The notes beneath the pieces are model-generated. The model saw only the letters and a program-made list of their open reading frames with translations, ran no database searches and was not told the DNA's origin. DNA of 64,000 bases from Desmodus rotundus (lineage: Eukaryota > Chordata > Mammalia > Chiroptera > Phyllostomidae), in contig NC_071392.1 of the NCBI RefSeq assembly GCF_022682495.2, positions 84,398,797 to 84,462,796 on the forward strand, in the 5' to 3' direction. The translations under genes were made by a program, and so were the position numbers. Of this stretch, positions 48,955-60,223 are shown in pieces. The number at the start of each line of letters is the position of its first letter. Position 1 is the stretch's first letter.

Positions 48955-49329
48955 TCAGATGAACAGATTTACAAAATCTGGTAAATACATGCGACAGGAT
49001 TGTATATTATTCAGCCTTAAAAGGAAGGAAATCCTGGCACAGGCTACAACATGGATGAACCTCGAGGACATTATGTCAAGGGAAATAAGCCAGTGACAAG
49101 CTCTGTGTGATTTCACTCACGCAAGGCTCCCAGAGCAGTCAAGTTCATAGAGACAGAAGGCAGCGTGGCAGCTGCCACAGGGGCTGGGGGGGGCTGGAAG
49201 CGGGGAATTATCGTTTAATGGGTGCAGAGTTTCTGTTGGGGAGGAGGAAAGGTGCTGGAGATGGGTGGGGGTGATGGTTAGGGTTAGCTGTACACTTAAA
49301 AACAATTAAAATGATACATTTTATGAATT

Positions 49330-49330
<1 letters not shown>
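48955..49330 (+). mobile_element. LINE-1 ORF2-tail and 3' UTR fragment
   Basis: TATTATTCAGCCTTAAAAGG, GCTACAACATGGATGAACCT, CATAGAGACAGAAGGCAGCG and TACACTTAAAAACAATTAAA follow the 3' end of a mammalian L1 in sense order. A (CA)n microsatellite sits directly on its 3' end, as often seen at decayed tails. Confidence 0.82.

Positions 49331-49333
<3 letters not shown>

Positions 49334-49362
<29 letters not shown>
49334..49362. repeat. (CA)n microsatellite
   Basis: About 14 uninterrupted CA dinucleotides follow the L1 3' end. It probably grew from the L1 tail. Confidence 0.98.
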
Positions 49363-49365
<3 letters not shown>

Positions 49366-49478
49366 TCCTGGCAGACGGCAAGGCACAAATGGAGCTTGCC
49401 CACCATTCCCCCGCCCAGTGCCCCTTCTATTCCATTCTCACTAACTACCTCCCTGGAACCAGAAGAGAGTCTCTCTGG

Positions 49479-49690
49479 CCCTGGCCTGGTGGCTCCGCTT
49501 GTTGAGCATCGTCCCATACACCAAAACGTTGTGGGTTCAATCCCCAGTCAGGGCACATACCTAGGTTGTGGGTTCAGCCCACAGTCAGGGTGTGTATGGG
49601 AGGCAACCAATCTATGTTTCTCCCTCTCTCTCCCTCCCTTCCCCTCTCTCTAAACCAATAAGCATGTCTTTGGGTGAGGATTTAAAAAAA
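49479..49690 (+). mobile_element. VES SINE, forward orientation
   Basis: Head GCCCTGGCCTGGTGGCTCCG, B box GGGTTCAATCCCCAGTC, a duplicated 'GTTGTGGGTTC' spacer typical of an older VES subfamily, and tail AATAAGCATGTCTTTGGGTG followed by A-rich sequence. Confidence 0.93.
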
Positions 49691-50744
49691 AATTCTCCTG
49701 TCCCAACATATGCCCACCATTCCCGCATGCCAGAGGGCAAACGGCAGCCTGATGGAGACCTGACCCTCTGGGCACGGAGGACGCAAACACAAATGCCAGC
49801 TTGGAAAGGGATTAATGATTTCAATGGTCTGAGGGAATGAAAGCGCTATTAGTGCTAGCTTGGCTTACCGAGAGGGGTCCATTAATTCACATAGCGGAGT
49901 TCCAGGGGGAGAAGTGTTGCCCTAATTATGTCTTGGGTAATTTGGCCATTGAAATGGCTAACCAATTTGCAAGTAGGTTTTTCCTCGAGGAATTGTGTCT
50001 TTATTCAGTGCTGTTCTGCCCGCCCCTGCCCAGGACCCAGATGTGGGCTATGCTGTGAAGACATTAGCTTGTCTTTGCTGATCGCTACCCCTCCTCCTCT
50101 TCGATCATGAGACCTTGTAGCTTTTCTGACGGATTGGAAATGTGTCTGGCTGGAATTATTGCCTATGTTAGCAGGATCCTTGTAGCCTCCAGAAGGGACA
50201 AGGCCAAATGCCGTGTTTGCAGCGTCTTCCACGAATAGCCGTCATGGGTAAGGATCCGACAGTTGTACTTCAATTACACGGAGATTCAGAACCTGTCCAG
50301 GGCCCTCCTCATGAGGTGCCTGCTGGGGGAGCTTGGGCCACACGGACAGCCAGTGCCCTGCTGTCCAGGCAGAACCCAGCCCCCAGAGGTGGTCTCCCCA
50401 CACTTGATGAGCTGCATGTCTCCACCCCACCTTAGGCATCACCCTGGACCCTTCAAGGGGCTCTAAGAGATTCACAGAGAAGCCCCGGGCTGCCCTTCCT
50501 AACATTTTCCTTGGGACACAAGATGTGCAACCAGTCTTGGGTGGAGAGAGAACCTTTGCATTGCTGATTCCTACTTTTTGTCTCTACCAATCCCCATCAC
50601 CCAGTGGGGTCAAAGACACTGAAAATTTTGGGGGTGAGAAACGGATGTTCTCTCCAAAGCAGGGGGAAGAAAAGGAACAAAGAACATTTATTGGCAAGGT
50701 CTCCTTTAATATAAATAATAAACAAAAGCCACTCCTTATGATGT

Positions 50745-50935
50745 CCACGCAGTATGTTGAACTCACTGAACACATTTCTCCATTTAACCTTTATCCTAAC
50801 GCTAAGAGGTCTGGTACCATGGTCTCTGTTTTGTAGATGATGGAATCAAGGCCCAGAGAGGTTTGGTGACCTGACTCAGATTGCACAGCCAGAAAGTCAT
50901 AGAAACGAGATTCCCACCAGGTTTTCAGAATGTGG
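50745..50935 (-). mobile_element. MIR SINE
   Basis: TAGATGATGGAATCAAGGCC, CAGAGAGGTTTGGTGACCTG and TTGCACAGCCAGAAAGTCAT match MIR in reverse orientation. Confidence 0.75.
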
Positions 50936-51289
50936 TTTTTCTGTTCTCTTGGCTGTGATCGGCAGCTGCTCAGGGATGGCTCAGGCGTTCACTGCAGGAG
51001 TTATAAAGTAACCACCTTTAGTGAAGGTTACCAGCGAGCTCCATTATGTGGTCATTTGTTGGTCTGGATTTTACAAAGTGCCACATAGTTCTTCTGTTAT
51101 CTTCCCACCTGTGCCCATCTTACACGCTTTGCGAGTATTGGTGATTAAAGATGGAGGTGGAGGGGGTGGAAAGAGTGGGTGACAGGGTGGGTGGGCAGAA
51201 TTGCTACAGGATGGATGGGCTCCATCCCTTCTCATCCTCACACATGTTTTTCACCTGCCTGGGGGCTGCTCCAGCATCTCGGTCCAGCA

Positions 51290-51720
51290 TGCTCTCAGTC
51301 CCCTGATCTCCCCTGCCCTCCCCACTCTAGCGTCCACACATCTCACCACCCTGTGTCACTGCAGTTCGCTGGTCCCCTCCCAGTCCCAGTCCCCTTTACC
51401 ACCTCCCTCTGTCCATATCTAATTGTTGCCAAGTCCCGTGACTGCTGCCTTTTCAATGCCTCTGGCACCCACCCCTTCCCTTTATTCATTCCACACCTCT
51501 CTACTGCACACCCTCTTAGGGCCACGCTCTTTTCTCGCCATCCTTCTCTCAGGTGGTGTTCCTGAATTCTGTTTCCACTCTCCTCCATTCTACACTGTTG
51601 CCCGATTAATATTCCTACAATAAAACTCAGACCCCATCAGCCCTGTCAAAAGTATTTTATGGTCTATGGCGTTTGAGGCTTTCCAGAGCATGATCTTAAA
51701 TCACTTTCCCAGTCTCGTGT
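51290..51720 (+). mobile_element. LINE-2 body fragment
   Basis: The stretch follows L2 order. TTGCCCGATTAATATTCCTA, then ACTCAGACCCCATCAGCCCT, then AAAAGTATTTTATGGTCTAT, then GCATGATCTTAAATCACTTT correspond to conserved L2 boxes. It is strongly diverged. Confidence 0.5.
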
Positions 51721-51774
51721 TCTGCCGTCACTTCTCTACGCCAAAAATAGAAGGAGCAGCCATAGCCACAGAAG

Positions 51775-51915
51775 TAATAATAGTGGGAGCAGTAAAGCAA
51801 CAGCACTAAATGGTCATAGAACATTTTCTGTGTGCTGAGCACCGTTCCAAGTGCTTGACGTGGTGAACTCATTTAGTTTTCATAACCACCCAGCGAGGAG
51901 ATACTGTTACTCTAG
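51775..51915 (-). mobile_element. MIR SINE fragment
   Basis: TGTGTGCTGAGCACCGTTCC, then AAGTGCTTGACGTGGTGAAC, then CATAACCACCCAGCGAGGAG matches MIR in reverse. Confidence 0.65.
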
Positions 51916-52589
51916 TGAATGCATCACGTGCTATTGCAGACCCTGCACTGTGCTTCAGTCTTTATGGACCTTCCCTCCTACATTATGCCCGACAAGACCG
52001 CTCCTCCTTTCCATCCCTCCAGGTCTAACTCTTCACGATTTCTTGAGGTTGTGACAGGTGCCCTGTCCTCCCAGTGGTCTCCTGTCAACTAGGCGCTTTT
52101 AGTTCCTGCTTCTCTCTCACCGCACGCCCCCTCTCCTGCCAGGTGTTGTAGACACGTGTCCTCTCTGGTTCCTGGATGAATCTGGAGGGCCTGGACTGTC
52201 TTCTCCAAATCTGTAACCCTTGTAGCATCCAGCAAGCACTTTACACGTAGCGGGTACTGGATATCTTCAGTCTATTGGACCAAAGTTAATAGGGTTGAGC
52301 TCACATTCCAGATTCCTTGGCTGTGGTCGATGTCATTCCTGTAGTCTAGTCCTTTCTAGGTAAAAGGCCAGATGAGCCCAACCAAATCAGGAAGAACGAA
52401 GATGGCAAGTGTGAGTGACAGGCAGGATCCCCTCCCATTTGCTAATTAGTATTCAGTAATCACCTTTGCCCTTTAAAAGAAGGGAGTGGGAAGGACCTTC
52501 ATGGGTCAGGGTCCATTGCTTTCGGGGAAGGAGGGGATGGACATTGTTTATGCTCTTAATGTGATAGCAGGTGGATTTTCTATTCTCAC

Positions 52590-53560
52590 CAGTGTATTTT
52601 TGAAACGATTTCAAACATCTCCCTCATTACAAAAGAGGGGTATAGGTTCATTGTAGAAATTTAGAAAATCCAGCCAAGCGCTGAGAAGAAAATAAAATCA
52701 CTGGTAGTCTCAGTGCCCAGAAATGACAGTTTTTAGCATTTTTGGTGAATATTCTAGTCTGTTGATTATATTTACTCATATGTAGACACTAATATACTCA
52801 TGGTTATATTAAAGATACACATCAGCCCTGGCTGGTGTGGCTCAGTGGATTGAGCAGCAGCCTGCAGCCTGCAAACAGAAAGGTCAACAGTTCGATTCCC
52901 CATCGGGGCACAAGCCTGGGCTGTGGGCCAGGTCCCCAGCTGGAGGCATGCGAGAGGCAACCAGTCAATATTTCTCTTGCATATTGGATGTTTCTCTCCC
53001 TCTCTTTCTCCTTCCCTCTAAAAATAAATAAATAAAGTCTTTTTAAAAAATAAAAATACACTTCAATATTTTCCAATGTGATGAATTAGGGATAGATATT
53101 TTATCACTTTTATTACTATATGATAAACCAAAAAAATTACTGAGTATTTATTATTTTTGTGAATTGCCCGCCCATGTCTGGTCGTTTTTATAGATTTATT
53201 GTTGATTTATAAATGTTCTTTTTAGATTAAAGATACTTATCTTTCCCCCCTTTTACATCTACGTGAAAATATTGAGTATATAATTAAAAAGTCTATATTT
53301 TATCAGTCCTCTATGGTATATTAAGTTTTCACTACTATAAATAATGTGACACTTAATGTTGCACACATATCTTACCTGTATCCTTGCTTTGGGATTGATT
53401 CAGAGAAATGGGATTACTGGGTTGCTCCTCATGAGAAGTCTATGCAAGTACTTATTTCTCTGAACTCATAGCATAACTGAGCATTATCTTTAAAAAGCTG
53501 TCCAGCTTAATAAGCATAAAAAAGAGATTTCTTTAGTTTTAAATTATTTCACTACTAGAA
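52590..53560. mobile_element. Ancient AT-rich LINE-like remnant interrupted by a VES
   Basis: Phrases such as AATTTAGAAAATCCAGCCAA, CACTACTATAAATAATGTGA and GAAATGGGATTACTGGGTTG are characteristic of a widespread old mammalian interspersed repeat. A VES SINE at 52825-53051 interrupts it. I cannot name the family confidently. Confidence 0.45.
52825..53051 (+). mobile_element. VES SINE, forward orientation, with target-site duplication
   Basis: Intact head (GCCCTGGCTGGTGTGGCTCA), a small CAGCCTGCAGCCTGCA internal duplication, B box CAGTTCGATTCCCC, and tail AAAATAAATAAATAAAGTC. AAAGATACACATCA (52811-52824) recurs as AAAAATACACTTCA (53052-53065), a 14-base duplication with two mismatches. Confidence 0.95.
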
Positions 53561-53788
53561 AATTAATTTTTTTCATATTTTATCATCTATTTATATCTGA
53601 ATGCTTTGTGTATTGGTTGTTCTTTGCCCAATTGGGTCAGTATTGGTTTTCAAATTGATTTATTAGTTTATTAAATATATTGATCTAGGGTACTAATATT
53701 GCACTGTTTGCTACAAATTTGTTTCTTTGTCCTATCAATTTTTATTTTATATTTGATTTGGTTTTTATTTGCTAGTTTAGATCGTACA

Positions 53789-54334
53789 AGAGGGGTACCC
53801 TCCCAAAAAACCTAGAATTATCTTCTGGAGGGTGGGCCCTTGATAGTACAAGCTTCCTCTGCTAGGTGAGTGTTCTAGGAACCCATCTGTATGCAGTGTA
53901 CCAGATGGTGTTGTTGTGAGAGGCTGTGTTTGACTTTAGTGAATTTCTTTTGAACATTCTTTCAGAGTGTTTGTCCAATTTACGATGGATGATTTACGAG
54001 CACACCTGCCCACACTGCATTGACCAAAAATGGCATGACCCCCATGCCCCACTCTCCCTATTTACCTGATCTCGAGTGACTTTCTTTTGTTTCCTTGGAT
54101 GAAAAAAGTCCTCAAAGGGAAATGTTTTGCTGATGTGGAAGAAGTGAAACAAAAAAACGGCAGAAGCATTAAAAAGCATCAAAATTGATGAGTTCAAAAA
54201 CTTTCAAACAGTGGAAAAAAGTCTCCATAGGTGTATTGCATCAAATGGAGAGTACTTGGAAGGTGATTGAAATTTAAACATGTAAGAATATACAATTTTT
54301 ATAAATAAATTATATTTTGGGGGGTTTCCCCTCA
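53789..54334 (+). mobile_element. Internally deleted mariner transposon, copy B
   Basis: Left end GAGGGGTACCCTCCCAAAAA and right end TTTTGGGGGGTTTCCCCTC are imperfect inverted repeats. The interior is collinear with copy A (28976-29557) read in reverse: both share the phrases GTTCTAGGAACCCATCTGTA and GCACACCTGCCCACAC, and a transposase C-terminal remnant. In one frame near 54110-54160 copy B reads KKVLKGKCFADVEEVKQK, followed after a frame change by RCIASNGEYLEGD. The catalytic middle part is absent in both, so they come from one deleted master or from the same deletion-prone family. Confidence 0.82.
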
Positions 54335-54895
54335 TATGATCACATCTATTTGATTCTTTGTGATCTTCCAACCATTTGTTTTATGCCTTGAAGAGTTTTT
54401 TGATTGCTTTTCTGGTGTGCTTTTGTTTGTTTATATTTCAAACCCACTGGTAGTATATTTTTGCCTGTCCCCTGCCTGAGGTGGGGCACGTTTGAAAGAC
54501 TGAGGGAGGAGGTTTGCTTAGTCGTGAAAAGGCGTCCTGAACTGGCAGGGATTCTGAATGAAGTGAGCAGAGGGGAAGGAGGAAGCTGAGGGGAGAAACA
54601 GCAGGTGGAACTGGGATTTCAGACGGAGAAGAGAGGACGCTCCGGGGAAAGCTGTGAGTCCTCAAAGGATGTATGGATCCACACAGTTGAAATACAACGG
54701 GAAACCAAGAGGGTGTGGAGGGAGAGAGAGAGAAAGCCACAAAGAGAAGGCATGTGTATTCTTGATGGTGGAGATGCAATGGCTTTGATCAGGGATTAGT
54801 AGGTTAAGAAACCACCATTGCTGTAGCCAAGGTAACCAGGGACTTCCCAGTTGTCAACCTCATTTCTTTTCTTGCTTTCCTTTCTGTAGCTTTAA

Positions 54896-55000
54896 AACAA
54901 TTTTTAAAGATTGTATTTATTTATTTTTAGAGAGAAGGGAAGGGAGGGAGAAAGAGAGGGAGAGAAGCATCAGTGTGTGGTTGCCTCTTGCGTGCCTCTT
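54896..55000 (-). mobile_element. 5'-truncated VES SINE, reverse orientation
   Basis: Only the tail and body are present (ATTTATTTATTTTTAGAGAG, GGGAGGGAGAAAGAGAGGGA, CATCAGTGTGTGGTTGCCTC). The tRNA-like head and both spacer boxes are missing. Confidence 0.88.
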
Positions 55001-58000
55001 TCCTGCAGCTTTTGACATGGTGTTTCCTGTTTCTCAAAGCACCAAATGCCCTCAGGTTCCATGACACCATCTTCTCAGGAAAAGGTTTCTCTGCTCTTCC
55101 ACCATCCCTGTCTCCAGATTGAGCCCTACACCCTCTACTCTGTAAACTCTCCCCACACCTTCAATTCCATCCACATGCAGGGGACCTCACCCCTTAATTT
55201 GTATCTCCAGCCTGGACCTCTCTTCTGAATTGGGGGGAAAGTATTCACCTAATGGTTGGATGTCTTATTGCAAATTCAGCTTGGCCCAAACCGAACACAT
55301 CTTGGTGCCTTCTCCCCTGCACCCCCCAGCTTGCTCTTCTTGCAGGATTTTCTATCTGAGTGAGTGGGTTCCTTCACAAGGTGCTTATGAGCTCTGCTTC
55401 CAGAAAGCATAGGGTTAGAAGAAATGGACTTGCATGTCAGTGGTAAACTTAGCGCACACATGGAGATGATGTCCCTGTGGCTGAGAATGAGTGAGGACTA
55501 GAACAGTTTCCCCAGGGAAGTGAAAGCAGGAGAGACAACATCCTGTTCTTTGAGTTGGGAAGTAGAGCCCTCAACCCCTAGATATTGCAAACGCCCTGCG
55601 AGGTCCCTTGGGAGGCAAGAGTTAGTGAGCGTTCCTCCAGAATCAGGATTTTCTAAATACCCTCTCCAGACTTCAGCTGGCAAGTTCAATCTCCAAAGGT
55701 CACGTATTCCAAAACAGTTTCTAAATTTGCCTCTGTGATTTGCATTCATAAGAAGATGCACCTGCAGATCGTGTAGGTGACAACGAAGCAGTGGCATTTA
55801 AATTCTCTGCTGGTGGTGCAGGGAGGGCGGTAAAAGCAGTTTCTAAAGTATGTGGACACCTCTTAAAGAAAAACCTCTCAAACATCTCAATTGAGCAGAA
55901 TTAGCTCTATATTGTATATATTTTTTTAATTAACAAAAGACACAACAGGTCTATCAGAAGGGGGCCAGCTCTTTTTCAGTAAGTGTTTTAAACTTTCAAG
56001 CAATAGCTATCCAAATTTGAGCTAGTTAAATATTCAGGGGAGGAGACAACATAAGGCAGTACTTTTTATCGATTGGGGAATATTGGAATCATTTTTTTTA
56101 ATAACAACTGACACCGTCAGGTCCCATGCTTGCACCTGAGTGAGTTGGAGAGAACATGTGTAGTTAGTCGTTCAGGAGTGTCAGAGAGGACCTGGGCCTG
56201 GTGTCTTCTTTCCCTGGCCTCACCATATTCTTTTGGGCCACCCCTCAGCTCACCGGAAGGAGAAATTCACTTCTCACTGCTCTCCAGGTTGATGGGTGCT
56301 GTGGTCACTCGTGCTTCAGGCTCACCCTGGACCTCAGGCTCTTTCCTGCCCATGTGCCTCCTGCCTTCCCTGGATTATCTGTCCCCTTTCACAGGAGAGA
56401 CTTGAACCCTGCCTAGGGTACTGTCACTCACAGCATCATCACCAGCTTTTCTGGTAATGCCCCTATACCTGCCACTAATTCGTAGTAAGGAAGCACAGAC
56501 ATTTTCATTCGAGGATACTTCACAGACCTTTAGTAGAACTAGTGCATTAATTCACATACAATAAGCAAAGGAAAGCCTGTGTCCAAAGGGAGGTTTGGGC
56601 TTCAGAGGCCACATGACTTCAGCTGAAATGTTCTCCAGCTGTGTCCCTCCGCTGACCCTCCGTAGTGAAGGATGTTGCAACCACATTCACTCTGCAGAGT
56701 TGAGATTCTGAATGCGGAATGTAAGTGTGGCTTTCAGTGGACAAGGCAGGCATTCTGGACATATTTTAATGCTTTACTTTGTAAAAGTCTTCATTTGCAC
56801 TTTTGGCATTATTGACACGTGTCTGTGGAGGGGGAGTCTAATTTCAGAAAGAAGGTGCACTTTGCTTAGGAACCCCCTGATGAGATGAGGAAATCAGTAA
56901 GTGCAAAAAATCACTGATTTAAATCCGGTGGCTGATAGGGAGCAGGCAGGAACCGGAGAGAGCTTCCACTGAACGATGCCAGTGAGATCTGGGAGCAATG
57001 AGGTGAAAACAAACAAAGCAGAAACTTCCGGCCGCCTGCCGTGCAGCGTTTCGGCACCGCCTCACTCGAGCATCACCACCACCTGACATCTCTTTTATTT
57101 CATGATTTTAATCTGCCTGGATACCCAGGAGATTCCTTCTCTCATCTCTTCTTGGAAATGTTTAACCCCTGCCAGTTGGAATCAGCATGGCAGGGAAGGA
57201 ACAGCAGCCATATGGCTTCTGCTCTCGAACAACAGGTTTCAGACTTCCTGCACGTCACTGGAGCCACGGGATAGCTTTCTCCTGCACGGCCCTGGGGGGT
57301 TGGCCTTGTAAGTAAGAGTGGAGGCAGGCGCTTTGCTGCAGGACGTCTGTACTCTCCTGAAGACAGGAAAGGGTCCCTCCTGATGGGCAGGGACGGGACT
57401 CTCGGGTCACTGCGTGCTCTCTGCACCCGCTCCTGCCTTGCATGTACTGCTCTGTTGGGCTGGTATGAACAACCACGAGGTTACTCCTGTTGTTCCTCTC
57501 CTTCCACCAAGTACCCATTCCCATTTCCCAGGTCTCTCCAGCCCTTGTGATCTAGCTCCTGTCCTCACCAGTTTATGGAGCTGAGACTCTCCAGGGGCCA
57601 GCTGGCTCAGGTCCTGTGCCCTTTCTCAGGCATCTTTATTCTTGTTTCTTCTTCAGCAGTGCTGAGGCCACTATCGGAGCTTGCTTTCTCTGTACCTCTC
57701 TGATGTCCTTCTCTGTCTCTATCAGTAGCTCTCGTATCTCTCTGCTTTTTCTAGCTGGTCGGTCTGTTCTTCAGCACTTGCTGTCCTCTCTCTGATCTCA
57801 CCCTAATGGCCAAGCTATCTGCTCTATTCAAATAGTCCCAGCGTCCGCCCTAGTCTCATTATGTTCCAGCAGAATGTGGACCAGATGCTTCCTGGCCATT
57901 TCTATCCAGCTATCACATTATTTTCTCAGCTCAGGCTGCTTAAACTCATCAAGTCATCCTCCATCCACACTTGAGTCTTCTTCCTAACATTCCTCAACCG

Positions 58001-58340
58001 TGAAAGCCCAGGTTCATTCCCGATGCTTGGTTCTGTTTTGGGGCATGTATCCAACAAACCAGCTTCCAAGGCCTGATCGTTTTTCTCTGCATGTCCCTCC
58101 ACTCAGTTCCTTGCACATTGCTCTCAGTCCAGTTGCTCTCTGTCCCACTCTAGTTGGTTCTGTACCCCTCTGCCAGATTAATCTGAAAACACTGCTTTCC
58201 TCTGTGCGAACGCTTTACTATTATTATGAAGAGCCTAAAGCGTATGGGTTCCAGGCTGTCATGAAGGAATTCCCAGTCCTGGCCAATGTGAATCCACACC
58301 TTCAGTCGGTGGTATTACCCAGAGCATGCCCAAGCTACTA
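55001..58340. other. Non-coding stretch, no gene recognised
   Basis: Short frames only. From about 57640 to 58260 the sequence is pyrimidine-rich and L2-like (for example CTGCCAGATTAATCTGAAAA near 58171), but too diverged to bound. The rest is unassigned. Confidence 0.5.
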
Positions 58341-58512
58341 TATTTTGCCATGTATACAAGGCATACTTTTTTGCCCAGATTTTTGAGGGAAAAATAAGGG
58401 TGTGCATTATACATGGGTAAAATGATTACATATCATGCGTGTAATAATGGGTGTAACAATCCCATGTATAATACACACAAAAACATAAGTGCACATAATA
58501 CATGGCAAAATA
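58341..58512. mobile_element. MITE with perfect 15-bp terminal inverted repeats
   Basis: TATTTTGCCATGTAT at the left is the exact inverse of ATACATGGCAAAATA at the right. Internally GTGTGCATTATACATGGG pairs with CCCATGTATAATACACAC (one mismatch), so the element is doubly palindromic. The outermost TA on each side could be a duplicated TA target, which would suggest the Tc1/mariner superfamily. It has no coding capacity; the family is not named. Confidence 0.75.
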
Positions 58513-58529
58513 CGGTAGCCTCCTCAACT

Positions 58530-58700
58530 AGAATGCCTTCTCACTTCCCATTTGCCAACCTCACCCCTTCCTCCAGGTCTAGATTAGGATCTGCTTACCC
58601 ATGAAGCTCCTTCCTGTAAATATTCTAGCCTTGAGGACTCCCGTCTGCAACATTGGAACACTGATATTTGGCTCTCATCTTACATTTAATCACGTGCTTC
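58530..58700 (+). mobile_element. LINE-2 3' region fragment
   Basis: AACTAGAATGCCTTCTCACT, then CCCATGAAGCTCCTTCCTGT, then GACTCCCGTCTGCAAC resembles the L2 3' region in sense orientation. Confidence 0.5.
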
Positions 58701-59494
58701 TTTTTGGTTCTTTGGTTCTTCTTTTGTATTGTTTACTTTTATTGATATTTAAATTTTATTTTTGGATTAAAACATGTTTTGGTTTTCTTTTTTGACTGTT
58801 TTATTGACCCGGCACGAAGACCAGCTTCATGGAGGAGTGAGCTGTACCTCTTTCCCTTGCGTCCCGCTATTATCTGGTACAGAACTTGGCAGGTGGGGTG
58901 TCACTCAGCACTTGAGAGCCGGCGATTGAAGGTTACCTGGGACTTCATTTTAATCAAGGAAGTCTATTTTTAAAAATTACTGGTTTTTTTCTACCAAATT
59001 ATTTATTAACTTATTCATCCCTCCCATCTTTCCCGTCAATGTGTAAAAATAAAATTTTCCTCATCAAAAAGGAAGCGCTTCGTTTATTGTTTGTGAGTCT
59101 GATTAGGTGTGACTGACAGCTGAGACATACTAATATGATCCTTGATTCTGAAGATATGTGGTTGGCTCATCTTCCCCTGTGAGGCCCTGTGAGTGATGCC
59201 TGGGGTGGCACCTTGCTTGTGGTCACATGCTTGAACCCCCGGGGAGGGAGGGAAATCTGCCAAACCTAACTGAGGCACACCTTGGCCTCAGTGGCTTTTG
59301 TATCAAAGGGTTAAAGATTGGCTGGCCGGTGAGGCTGGGCCTGGTTTTCAGCCCTGGCAAGTCCAGACAGTTGTTTTAATGGTTCACCACTTTCTCTGAG
59401 GGCAGGAATTGATACCAGCCCAACCTAAAGCAGTGGTTGTAAACTCAGCATTTCAATATATGAATTTATAATTAATTTAAAAACATCAGGGATC

Positions 59495-59717
59495 ACCCTG
59501 ACTGGTGTGGCTCAGTTGGTTGAAGCATTGTCCTGTAAACCGAAAGGTTGTGGGTTTGATTCCCAAGTAGGACACGTGCCTAGTTTGCAGGTTCGGTCCC
59601 CAGTCGGGGCACGTATGAGAGGCAACCAGTCGATGTTTCTTTCTTTCTCCCTTTCTTTCCCTCACTTCCCCCTCTCTAAAATCAATAAGCATGTCCTTGG
59701 GTGAGGGTTGGAAAAAA
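59495..59717 (+). mobile_element. VES SINE, forward orientation
   Basis: Head ACCCTGACTGGTGTGGCTCA, B box GGGTTTGATTCCC, duplicated spacer with CGGTCCCCAGTCGGGGCACG, pyrimidine body and tail AATCAATAAGCATGTCCTTG. Confidence 0.94.
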
Positions 59718-59887
59718 GTTAGGGATTGATGTGCCAATATCTACCTTCTAGAATGACACTTGGAAGGTATGAAGACATCTGAGCAACCTAATTCTAAATC
59801 AGAGGGTTGACTGATGGCTGTGAAAGAGTCAGAACATTGGTGTTTGGGGGAGTCCTGAACTCTGGGAAGGCCTGGAGAATTGCCTCT

Positions 59888-59888
<1 letters not shown>

Positions 59889-59936
<48 letters not shown>

Positions 59937-59993
59937 TCCCTCTCCCTCTCCCTCTCCCTCTCCCTCCCTCTCTCCCTCCCCCCTCCCCATACA
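59889..59993. repeat. (TC)n / (TCCCTC)n pyrimidine microsatellite
   Basis: About 22 TC dinucleotides run into CTCCCT hexamer units and then a C-rich run. The roughly 100-base strand-asymmetric polypyrimidine tract generates artificial Arg-Glu or Leu-Ser/Pro frames on each strand, which are not genes. Confidence 0.97.
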
Positions 59994-60044
59994 TACACAC
60001 ATTTCCCCCCACACGCCTGTGTGTTCACCTCTGCCATCGGTGAG

Positions 60045-60150
60045 CATTCACACTAAGTGCTTGGTGCCATGTGCTAAAGTCAACAGGTGCTGTCCCTCTC
60101 CTGGAGTTCATAGACAGGTACCTGCCCTTTGGAGTATTGAGTAAACAGTA
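60045..60150 (-). mobile_element. LINE-2 3' end remnant
   Basis: TAAGTGCTTGGTGCCATGTG, then CAACAGGTGCTGTCCCTCTC, then CTGGAGTTCATAGACAGGTA is the decayed L2 3' end in reverse. Confidence 0.5.
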
Positions 60151-60190
60151 ACAAACTCTTATTCATCAGCTCTTTTCTTCTAACTCCCTG

Positions 60191-60208
60191 CAGATGACAG
60201 TTTCTTTT
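60191..60208. repeat. Left copy of the 18-bp target-site duplication
   Basis: CAGATGACAGTTTCTTTT is repeated exactly at 62063-62080. The two copies delimit the LINE-1-derived insertion. The duplication begins the poly-T side, as expected for a minus-strand element inserted by target-primed reverse transcription. Confidence 0.95.
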
Positions 60209-60223
60209 TTTTTTCTTTTTTAA

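Noticed and set aside
49334..49362. (CA)n tract as a regulatory Z-DNA element
   Set aside because: It sits directly on an L1 3' end and is best explained as microsatellite growth from the tail; nothing indicates regulation.
59741..60047. Open frames rich in Arg-Glu and Gly-Glu or Leu-Ser/Pro on both strands
   Set aside because: They are translations of the (TC)n/(TCCCTC)n microsatellite, not genes.
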